DNA of 8,768 nt from an uncultured Collinsella sp. (GTDB taxonomy: Bacteria; Actinomycetota; Coriobacteriia; Coriobacteriales; Coriobacteriaceae). A program made the translations under genes and the position numbers. Within the stretch, counting starts at the first letter, position 1, and each line of letters opens with the position of its first letter. This document shows positions 1 through 4,898 of the stretch, in pieces. Below the pieces are notes generated by a model. The model worked only from the letters and a program-made list of their open reading frames with translations, was not told the DNA's origin and made no database searches. The stretch covers positions 1-8,768 of the forward strand of contig UQUD01000077.1 in NCBI GenBank assembly GCA_900544225.1, given 5' to 3'.

Positions 1-1496
1 TCGATTCCTCTGAGCCCGAGCTCATGGATCCGCTGGCAGTCGATTCCACGCGCATCTTCGATACCGTTGTTGCCGCCTACCTGTTGGATTCCGATCGCTC
101 CGAGTTCGATGAGGCATATCTTGCCGATACCTATCTGCAGATGGCGCTGCCTGCGGCGCGCGGCGCAGAGGGTGCTGGTGAGGACGCTCCGGCGCCTGCC
201 GCTCGCACGGCGGCCTTGACGCTGGCGCTGGTCGTACCGCTGCGCGACCGCATGACCCGCGAGAACGCCGTCAACGTGTTCGATGGCATCGAGATGCCAC
301 TCGTGCCAGTGCTTGCCAAGATGGAGCGCGCGGGCATGCTCGTGGACCCCGACCGTCTGCATAGTCTGTCCGAGGGGCTTGCTACCCAGATTGCCGAGGT
401 TGAGCGAAACATTCGAGACCTGGCGGGTGACGAGACCTTTAACATCGGCAGCCCCATGCAGCTCTCGCATGTGCTGTTTGACGTTATGGGGCTTCCGACC
501 AAGGGCCTCAAGAAGACCAAGCGCGGCTACTATTCGACCAACGCCAAGGTGCTGAGCGACCTTGCCCGTGACCACGAGATCGTGCGTCTGATCTTGGATT
601 GGCGTGAGAAGTCCAAGATCAAGTCCACCTATCTGGACACGCTGGGCCCGCTGCGCCGCGGTGACGGTCGCGTGCACACCACGTACAACCAGACCATCAC
701 GGCAACGGGTCGCCTGTCCTCGAGCGAACCGAACCTGCAGAACATCCCGACGCGCTCGGAGCTGGGCCGTACCGTCAAGACGGCGTTTTCGGCAGGCGAG
801 GGAAGCGTCTTTTTGGCGGTGGACTACTCGCAGATCGAGTTGCGTCTGCTGGCACATCTCTCGGGTGATGAGCACCTGGTGCGCGCCTTTAACGAGGGCG
901 AGGACTTCCATGCCGAGACGGCCGCGCGCGTGTTTGGCGTGCCGGTGTCCGAAGTAACGCCCGACCTGCGCAGCCGCGCCAAGGCCGTGAACTTTGGCAT
1001 CGTGTATGGTCAGCAGGCCTACGGCCTGTCACAGTCGCTGCACATCTCGATGGCCGAGGCGCGCGACATGATCGACCGCTACTACGAGGCCTATCCGGGC
1101 GTGCGCACGTTCCTCGACAACGTGGTGGCGCGAGCCAAGCAGACGGGCTATGCCGAGACCATGTACGGCCGCCGTCGTCACATTCCGGAGCTCAAGGCCA
1201 AAAACCCGCAACTCCGCGGCTTTGGTGAGCGCACGGCCATGAACCACCCCATGCAGGGCACCGCGGCCGACATCATCAAGATCGCCATGGCCCGCGTAAG
1301 CCGCCGTCTGGAAGAAGAGGGCTTTGCCGCCCACATGATCTTGCAGGTGCACGACGAACTGGACTTTGAGTGCCCCATCGACGAGGTCGAGCGCCTGACC
1401 GCCATGGTCCAAGACGTCATGGAACACGTCGTAGACCTACGCGTACCCCTAATCGCCGAAGCCTCGACTGGAGTGACTTGGGCAGACGCCAAGTAA
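1..1496 (+). CDS. polA: DNA polymerase I, C-terminal part (5' end outside window)
   Basis: Family A DNA polymerase, which fills gaps during repair and replaces RNA primers. The reading frame is open from base 3, so the 5'-nuclease domain and part of the next domain lie left of the window. Numbering from the Met at base 24: the template/primer motif TGRLSSSEPNLQNIP is at 228-242, motif A DYSQIELR at 267-274 (catalytic D267), and motif B (O helix) runs from R316 through K320 and F324 to Y328. Motif C VHDE is at 442-445 (catalytic D444). These match E. coli R754/K758/F762/Y766 and H881/D882 in spacing. The remaining 3'-5' exonuclease region (about residues 1-80) is short, and the YxxxD motif with catalytic Asp of proofreading enzymes falls in an Ala/Thr-rich stretch near residue 62. 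Proofreading is therefore probably lost, as in several Gram-positive PolA proteins. The gene ends in TAA and is followed by hairpins; the next gene is convergent. Confidence 0.97.
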   Translation, partial: DSSEPELMDPLAVDSTRIFDTVVAAYLLDSDRSEFDEAYLADTYLQMALPAARGAEGAGEDAPAPAARTAALTLALVVPLRDRMTRENAVNVFDGIEMPLVPVLAKMERAGMLVDPDRLHSLSEGLATQIAEVERNIRDLAGDETFNIGSPMQLSHVLFDVMGLPTKGLKKTKRGYYSTNAKVLSDLARDHEIVRLILDWREKSKIKSTYLDTLGPLRRGDGRVHTTYNQTITATGRLSSSEPNLQNIPTRSELGRTVKTAFSAGEGSVFLAVDYSQIELRLLAHLSGDEHLVRAFNEGEDFHAETAARVFGVPVSEVTPDLRSRAKAVNFGIVYGQQAYGLSQSLHISMAEARDMIDRYYEAYPGVRTFLDNVVARAKQTGYAETMYGRRRHIPELKAKNPQLRGFGERTAMNHPMQGTAADIIKIAMARVSRRLEEEGFAAHMILQVHDELDFECPIDEVERLTAMVQDVMEHVVDLRVPLIAEASTGVTWADAK

Positions 1497-1530
1497 GGGC
1501 ACGCCCGCAATTCCAAAGTGATCAAAACCA

Positions 1531-1564
1531 GAAGGACGCCCCTCATCAACAAGGAGCGTCCTTC
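1531..1564 (+). terminator. Terminator-like hairpin downstream of polA
   Basis: A perfect 9-bp stem (GAAGGACGC 1531-1539 with GCGTCCTTC 1556-1564) is extended inward by CCT/AGG after one mismatch, leaving an 8-nt loop. It starts 35 bp after the polA stop. The + strand lacks a real T-run (tail CATTCC), while the - strand tail has TTTT. It may be a weak or bidirectional terminator, or an RNA-stabilising 3' hairpin. Confidence 0.5.
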
Positions 1565-1630
1565 ATTCCAAACTATCAGCCAAGTATCTAGACGCCAAGA
1601 CGCCATCTAGGCGGCAAGCAAGTAAACCTA

Positions 1631-1759
1631 GGGCCTGGCCGGGCGGCACGGGTTAACTTTTCGTAGATTCCGCACGCAAAGAAAGCCACTTAATGTGGCT
1701 TTCGTCTTGCGCAGGACCTGACCGAGCGAAAAATTAACCCGTGCCGCCCGGCCAGGCCC
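1631..1759. repeat. 129-bp element with 33-bp near-perfect inverted terminal repeats
   Basis: The left arm (1631-1663) and right arm (1727-1759) are reverse complements over 33 bp with one mismatch; the outer 26 bp (starting GGGCCTGGCCGGGCGGCACG) are perfect. Between them lies an independent 9-bp hairpin. The right arm ends 10 bp from the stop of the convergent HAD gene. No ORF fits inside and no target-site duplication is visible. Possibilities are a MITE-like or REP/BIME-like intergenic repeat, or a very large compound terminator structure. The symmetry is seen directly; its nature is inference. Confidence 0.8.
1675..1711 (-). terminator. Probable bidirectional terminator hairpin between polA and the HAD gene
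   Basis: The perfect 9-bp stem GAAAGCCAC (1681-1689) / GTGGCTTTC (1695-1703) has a 5-nt loop, and CGCAA/TTGCG flanks can extend it. Read on the - strand the stem is followed by a T-rich tail (CTTTCTTTGCG), which suits termination of the HAD gene. On the + strand the tail is only moderately T-rich. It sits inside the larger inverted repeat. Confidence 0.6.
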
Positions 1760-1769
1760 GATGGGACGG

Positions 1770-2597
1770 CTACCGAGCCGCCAAGATGGCGTCGATGAGC
1801 GTCAGTACGCCCCCGTCGTTGTTGCTCGGAATGCGCCACTTAGCGTGCGCGTTCATGTGCTCCTCGGCATTGTCCACGATAAAGCTATGTCCGACGCGCT
1901 CCAGCATGGGAATGTCGTTGTAGGTGTCGCCCACGGCGGCGGCATCGGCAATATCGATCCCGAGCTGCTCGCACAGGTGCGCGACGCCAGCGCCCTTGTC
2001 GACGCCCAAGTTCATGAAGTCGATCCACTCGCGGCCAGCATTGGTGACGTAGAGTCGGTCCGAGAATGCCGGGCTGTAGTCCTCGCGAAACGCCGGCTCG
2101 GCGTCGTAGTCGGGGAAGAAGATCGAAATCTTGTTGGATTCGACGTCAAGGCCCTCAAAGGTATCGACGTAGTTGATTGTGTTGTAGTAGACGCTGATCT
2201 CGTCGTGGTATTGATGGTCGCGGGCAAGCACGTAGAACTCGTCGAAGCAGCACAGGACGGGGACAGCGCGAGGATCCTCCGAGGCACGGCTCAAGACCTG
2301 CTGATACAGCTCCACGTCAATATTGCTCTTATAGATATAGCTGCCGCGATAGATCACGCACGCTCCGTTGTCGGGACAAAAAGCAAGGCGGTTTTTGATG
2401 CCCTCGAACATCTCCTCGAGCTTGGGGGCGGGACGTCCGCTGGCGGGGCAGAATACGATGCCGGCGTCGGCGAGCTTGTCCAGGCGCTCATCAAGACCCT
2501 GGGGCAGCACACGCTCGTCGGTCAGCAGCGTCTTGTCCATATCGACGGCGAGAATCTTAATGTTGCCGATGTTGGCGTCCGATTCGTAAGTTTGCAT
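1770..2597 (-). CDS. Cof-type HAD superfamily (IIB) hydrolase
   Basis: A 275-residue cytosolic protein with all four HAD motifs: motif I DMDKT (nucleophile D19, acid/base D21), motif II serine in PASGRP (S53), motif III lysine in GVDKG (K201), and motif IV GDTYND (223-228) binding Mg2+. The insertion between motifs II and III (about residues 85-195) is the position and size of the C2B cap seen in Cof/YidA-like sugar-phosphate or nucleotide phosphatases. The substrate cannot be told from sequence; a phosphorylated metabolite is likely. The start is supported by GAAAGG on the - strand 9 nt upstream of the ATG. A TATAAC -10-like hexamer lies at 2633-2638 (- strand) without a good -35. The gene is divergent from argG and convergent with polA, so it is probably monocistronic. 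Confidence 0.93.
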   Translation of the reverse strand: MQTYESDANIGNIKILAVDMDKTLLTDERVLPQGLDERLDKLADAGIVFCPASGRPAPKLEEMFEGIKNRLAFCPDNGACVIYRGSYIYKSNIDVELYQQVLSRASEDPRAVPVLCCFDEFYVLARDHQYHDEISVYYNTINYVDTFEGLDVESNKISIFFPDYDAEPAFREDYSPAFSDRLYVTNAGREWIDFMNLGVDKGAGVAHLCEQLGIDIADAAAVGDTYNDIPMLERVGHSFIVDNAEEHMNAHAKWRIPSNNDGGVLTLIDAILAAR

Positions 2598-2674
2598 AAA
2601 AATGCGCCTTTCGTTTCGAGATTGTTTCAGACGTTATAACCATCAACTAGTAGTCGAGCGTATTTTCGCAGGAA

Positions 2675-2692
2675 TGGTGCGTATTTGCACCA
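2675..2692. promoter_or_regulatory. Dyad TGGTGC-N6-GCACCA in the HAD/argG divergent region
   Basis: A perfect 6-bp inverted repeat with a 6-nt spacer, about 80 bp upstream of the HAD start and about 50 bp before the proposed argG leader promoter. It has no T-tail on either strand, so it looks more like a regulator site than a terminator. No known operator consensus was recognised. Confidence 0.3.
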
Positions 2693-2740
2693 CGCTTCAC
2701 AAAGTAATGAAAAAACTTTTCAGAAATTTGAATTTGTCGC

Positions 2741-2768
2741 TTGTGCTGCGGGCACTTTAGCGTAATAT
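2741..2768 (+). promoter_or_regulatory. Candidate promoter for the argG leader transcript
   Basis: TTGTGC (2741-2746), a 16-bp spacer, then TAATAT (2763-2768) fit a vegetative sigma factor promoter. An imperfect palindrome AAATTTGAATTT (2724-2735) lies immediately upstream and could be a regulator half-site; it resembles ARG-box half-sites only loosely. Transcription would start near 2775 and give an untranslated leader of about 375 nt before argG. Confidence 0.45.
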
Positions 2769-2811
2769 AGCGACCATCGAAAACGGAGACGGAAAAACAA
2801 CCGCTTACCGA

Positions 2812-2829
2812 GTAAAAGGTACCGTTTAC
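2812..2829. promoter_or_regulatory. 18-bp palindrome in the argG leader
   Basis: GTAAAAGGTACCGTTTAC matches its own reverse complement at 16 of 18 positions and is centred on GGTACC. It lies just downstream of the predicted transcription start and 43 bp before the leader peptide start. It could be an operator acting as a roadblock or an RNA hairpin in the leader. No known site consensus was recognised. Confidence 0.35.
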
Positions 2830-2871
2830 GATATTTGAATTGCGCCCGGCGATACGTGAAAGGAGAGGCAG

Positions 2872-2946
2872 ATGCAGTTCGTAAAGATCATCACCACTGC
2901 AGACAATGCCATCCGACGCCAGCGCGCAATTTCCCGACGACGATAA
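2872..2946 (+). CDS. Candidate arginine-rich leader peptide of an argG attenuator
   Basis: A 24-codon ORF preceded by AAGGAG (2860-2865) with a 6-nt spacer to the ATG, one of the best ribosome binding sites in the window. Arginine codons are at positions 15, 16, 18, 22, 23 and 24, so the peptide ends in RRR directly before TAA. Four of the six are CGA, whereas all 12 arginine codons of argG are CGC or CGT; use of a scarce codon would sharpen ribosome stalling when charged tRNA-Arg is low. Hairpins that exclude one another and a terminator-like structure follow. By analogy with his, trp and leu leader peptides, I infer a cis-acting sensor of arginine supply rather than a functional protein. 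The opposite strand also has an open frame here, but with poor codon usage. Confidence 0.55.
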   Translation: MQFVKIITTADNAIRRQRAISRRR

Positions 2947-3057
2947 CAATCGTCTCTGTCCGCATGGGGCGAATTGCCTCAACAGAGTCATTTTGAGGTC
3001 GTTGGGTTTTAGCACGACATTGCTGCATGTTTCTAGGGCATGTATGTGCTGATTTTT
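2939..3057 (+). promoter_or_regulatory. Candidate transcription attenuator of argG (overlapping hairpins plus terminator)
   Basis: Stems seen, in order: GACGAT/ATCGTC (2939-2944/2949-2954, covering the last Arg codons); CTCTGT/ACAGAG (2954-2959/2982-2987) with an inner GGGGC/GCCTC stem; CCTCAA/TTGAGG (2977-2982/2993-2998); GTCGT/ACGAC (2998-3002/3014-3018); and the terminal hairpin 3011-3020/3040-3050, ten pairs including one G-U and one bulged A, followed by TTTTT at 3053-3057. Each stem overlaps its neighbour, so alternate folds exclude each other. A ribosome stalled on the CGA codons would favour the second and fourth stems and block the terminator; one reaching the stop would favour the third stem and the terminator. 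The stems are visible; the switching is inferred. Confidence 0.5.
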
Positions 3058-3085
3058 GCTATTTAACCTGATATTGCACGGTATA

Positions 3086-3118
3086 TGACCTTGAAATGAC
3101 TTGCAACTGACCGATGTT
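3086..3118. repeat. Three TGAC-led 11-bp direct repeats upstream of argG
   Basis: TGACCTTGAAA (3086), TGACTTGCAAC (3097) and TGACCGATGTT (3108) start exactly 11 bp apart, about one helical turn, so the TGAC units would lie on one face of the DNA. They sit between the proposed attenuator and the argG start, near a TATATG (3082-3087) that could be a weak -10. This may be an activator or repressor site, or coincidence. Confidence 0.3.
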
Positions 3119-3151
3119 CTAACTAGCTACCAAGGGCGAAAGGAAACAGCC

Positions 3152-4378
3152 ATGAGCAAGGAAAAAGTCGTTCTCGCATATTCCGGTGGTCTTGATACAT
3201 CCGTATGTGTCAAGTGGCTCCAGGACGAGAAGAATCTCGATGTCGTTTGCGTCTGCGGCAACGTGGGCCAGGAAGAGACCGGACTGGATGCCAAGAAGCA
3301 GAAGGCGCTCGACCTGGGCGTTCTCGATTGCCAGGTGCTCGACCTGCGCGACGAGTTCTCCGATGAGTTCCTGACCAAAGCCATCGCCGCAAACTCCATG
3401 TACGAGAACAAGTACCCGCTGCTCTCCGCCCTGTCTCGCCCGCTGCTTGCCAAGAAGCTTGTTGAGGTCGCCCACGAGTTTGGCGCGACCTACGTCGCCC
3501 ACGGCTGCACCGGCAAGGGTAACGACCAGGTCCGTTTTGAGGCCGCCGTCAAGGCCCTCGACCCCGAGCTCAAGGTTATCGCTCCGGTTCGCGAGTGGGA
3601 CCTGAAGTGCCGTCCCGACGAGGTCGCCTATGCCCACGCCCACAACGTGCCGGTTCCCGAGGGTGCCAACGACAACCCCTACTCCATCGACGACAACCTG
3701 TGGGGTCGTGCCATTGAGTGCGGCCACCTGGAGGATCCCTGGAACGAACCGCTCGACGACGCCTGGGTTATGACCAAGAACCCCGAGGACACGCCGGACA
3801 CCCCGACCTACACCGAGATTGAGTTTGAGGCCGGCAAGCCCGTCGCCGTAGACGGCAAGAAGATGAAGCTCTCCGAGATCGTCATCGCCCTCAACAAGAT
3901 CTCCGGCGACAATGGCTTTGGCCGTCTCGATCTGGTCGAGGATCGCCTGGTGGGCCTTAAGAGCCGCGAGTGCTATGAGGTCCCCGGAGCCCTGACGCTC
4001 ATCACCGCCCACAAGGCGCTCGAGGACATCTGCGTCGAGGGTGACCTGCTCAAGACCAAGATCAAGCTCGAACAGGATTGGGCCACCGCCGTGTACAACG
4101 GCCAGTGGTACAGCCCGCTCAAAAACGCGCTCGATGCCTTTATGGCCGATACCCAGAAGTTCGTGACCGGCACTGTCCGTCTGAAGTTCTTTAAGGGCAA
4201 CTGCCATGTCGTCGGCCGCAAGAGCCCCTTCAGCCTCTACGACTACGGTCTGGCTACCTACGACCGCGACACCACGTTTGACGAGAAGGCCAGCGCCGGC
4301 TTTATCGAGATCGATACGCTGTCGCTCAAGACGTGGGCAAAGGTCCAGGGCCCCAGCTCTGCTGCCGCCCAGGCCTAG
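3152..4378 (+). CDS. argG: Argininosuccinate synthase
   Basis: ATP-dependent condensation of citrulline with aspartate to argininosuccinate, the penultimate step of arginine synthesis; cytosolic and usually tetrameric. The 408-residue length is normal for the family. The N-type ATP pyrophosphatase P-loop AYSGGLDTS is at 9-17, the citrulline-site segment YENKYPL at 84-90, and the signature AHGCTGKGNDQVRFE at 116-130. YSIDDNLWGRAIE (177-189) and the VEDRLVGLKSRECYE segment (262-276) are also characteristic. The ATG at 3152 is chosen because AGGA (3141-3144) lies 7 nt upstream and MSKEKVVLAYSGG is the usual N terminus. The 554-bp upstream region carries a candidate arginine-responsive leader. 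argH follows after a 520-bp gap rather than in a tight operon. Confidence 0.98.
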   Translation: MSKEKVVLAYSGGLDTSVCVKWLQDEKNLDVVCVCGNVGQEETGLDAKKQKALDLGVLDCQVLDLRDEFSDEFLTKAIAANSMYENKYPLLSALSRPLLAKKLVEVAHEFGATYVAHGCTGKGNDQVRFEAAVKALDPELKVIAPVREWDLKCRPDEVAYAHAHNVPVPEGANDNPYSIDDNLWGRAIECGHLEDPWNEPLDDAWVMTKNPEDTPDTPTYTEIEFEAGKPVAVDGKKMKLSEIVIALNKISGDNGFGRLDLVEDRLVGLKSRECYEVPGALTLITAHKALEDICVEGDLLKTKIKLEQDWATAVYNGQWYSPLKNALDAFMADTQKFVTGTVRLKFFKGNCHVVGRKSPFSLYDYGLATYDRDTTFDEKASAGFIEIDTLSLKTWAKVQGPSSAAAQA

Positions 4379-4393
4379 CGCCTCCTTCCCTTG

Positions 4394-4421
4394 GTATCCG
4401 CGCGGCCCATCCGCGTGATAC
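4394..4421 (+). other. Hairpin just downstream of argG
   Basis: GTATCCGCG (4394-4402) pairs with CGCG and GATAC (4412-4421) across a single bulged T, with a 9-nt loop, starting 15 bp after the argG stop. There is no T-run after it, so it is more likely a 3'-end stabilising or processing hairpin than an efficient intrinsic terminator. Confidence 0.35.
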
Positions 4422-4531
4422 ATAACGGGCGCACGGGGTCCCTACCTTTCGTTATGCTTGCTGACACTTCTTAACATCGGTGGCCCCTACGTTCCGCCCG
4501 CATATATGATGCCGCGTCTGCGGCTGAGTCC

Positions 4532-4561
4532 GAGCCCCGCCGGGGTTGTCCGGCGGGGCTC
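4532..4561 (+). terminator. Strong GC-rich hairpin in the argG-argH gap
   Basis: A perfect 12-bp stem GAGCCCCGCCGG (4532-4543) / CCGGCGGGGCTC (4550-4561) with a 6-nt loop is followed by CTTCTATCAATTT. The T-tract is interrupted but the stem is very stable. A smaller 5-bp hairpin (GCCGC/GCGGC, 4511-4524) sits just upstream. It probably ends the argG transcript, or acts as an attenuator for transcripts reaching the small ORF and argH. Confidence 0.6.
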
Positions 4562-4609
4562 CTTCTATCAATTTGGCGGCTCTGCGCCTATATATGAGGA
4601 GTATCCATT

Positions 4610-4780
4610 ATGTTCAATGCTATTGCGCATGCTTTACTTGCCCTCGCGCCCGAGTTCGATGCTGCAAGGGTCGAGGACGTCCCTATGAGCCTGAAGGCCT
4701 GGATCGATGGTTCGCAGGGCAACATCCGGAGGGAGACGTTGGGCGCCAAGTGCATGGCGCGTCACTTCTTTGCAAATTAG
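4610..4780 (+). CDS. Small hypothetical protein (56 aa) between argG and argH
   Basis: The ORF encodes 56 residues (MFNAIAHALLALAPEFDA at the start, KCMARHFFAN at the end) and is preceded by GAGGAG (4596-4601) with an 8-nt spacer, an excellent ribosome binding site. About 69% of codons end in G or C, intermediate but closer to the flanking genes than to random intergenic sequence. It has a short hydrophobic N-terminal stretch with no clear signal peptide or membrane segment, and two internal Met residues. I do not recognise the family. It starts 49 bp after the strong hairpin and ends 118 bp before argH. It could be a genuine small protein, a translated leader of argH, or the remnant of a longer gene; its four Arg codons are too scattered for an obvious attenuator peptide. 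Confidence 0.5.
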   Translation: MFNAIAHALLALAPEFDAARVEDVPMSLKAWIDGSQGNIRRETLGAKCMARHFFAN

Positions 4781-4830
4781 CTACATGGCTCCGCACACGG
4801 TGGGGAATGTGTAAAACTAGCGGTTGAAAA

Positions 4831-4844
4831 ATCGCTTTAGCGAT
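4831..4844. promoter_or_regulatory. 14-bp perfect palindrome upstream of argH
   Basis: ATCGCTTTAGCGAT is an interrupted perfect palindrome (6-bp arms, TT centre) 55 bp before the argH start, directly after TTGAAA (4824-4829). The short centre makes a DNA-binding site more likely than an RNA hairpin. No convincing -10 follows at the correct distance, so an argH promoter here remains unproven. Confidence 0.3.
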
Positions 4845-4898
4845 ATGGCGCATTGCTTTGGGCGCTTGTTTTGGTATTTGGAGAAAGGGGACGGTTCC

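Noticed and set aside
1761..2639. 292-codon open frame on the + strand opposite the HAD gene
   Set aside because: The HAD gene has all four catalytic motifs and a ribosome binding site; the opposite frame is a Val/Ala/Asp-rich shadow.
2647..3015. 122-codon - strand frame (GTG start) in the HAD/argG intergenic region
   Set aside because: No ribosome binding site before the GTG, only about half of codons end in G or C versus a large majority in real genes here, and no family recognised. It covers the argG leader signals. A decayed gene cannot be fully excluded.
3101..3151. Upstream TTG extension of argG
   Set aside because: The ATG at 3152 has a well-spaced ribosome binding site and gives the family's usual N terminus.
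2600..3151. T-box riboswitch for arginine upstream of argG
   Set aside because: No T-box consensus (GGTGGNACC-type antiterminator sequence) or specifier stem was found, and the short Arg-rich ORF explains the region better.
3119..4423. 434-codon open frame on the - strand opposite argG
   Set aside because: It mirrors argG and arises from the strong GC bias at third codon positions. The product is low-complexity Val/Leu/Gly-rich with no recognisable family.
4824..4898. Upstream TTG extension of argH
   Set aside because: No ribosome binding site; the ATG at 4899 has one and matches the conserved ArgH N terminus.
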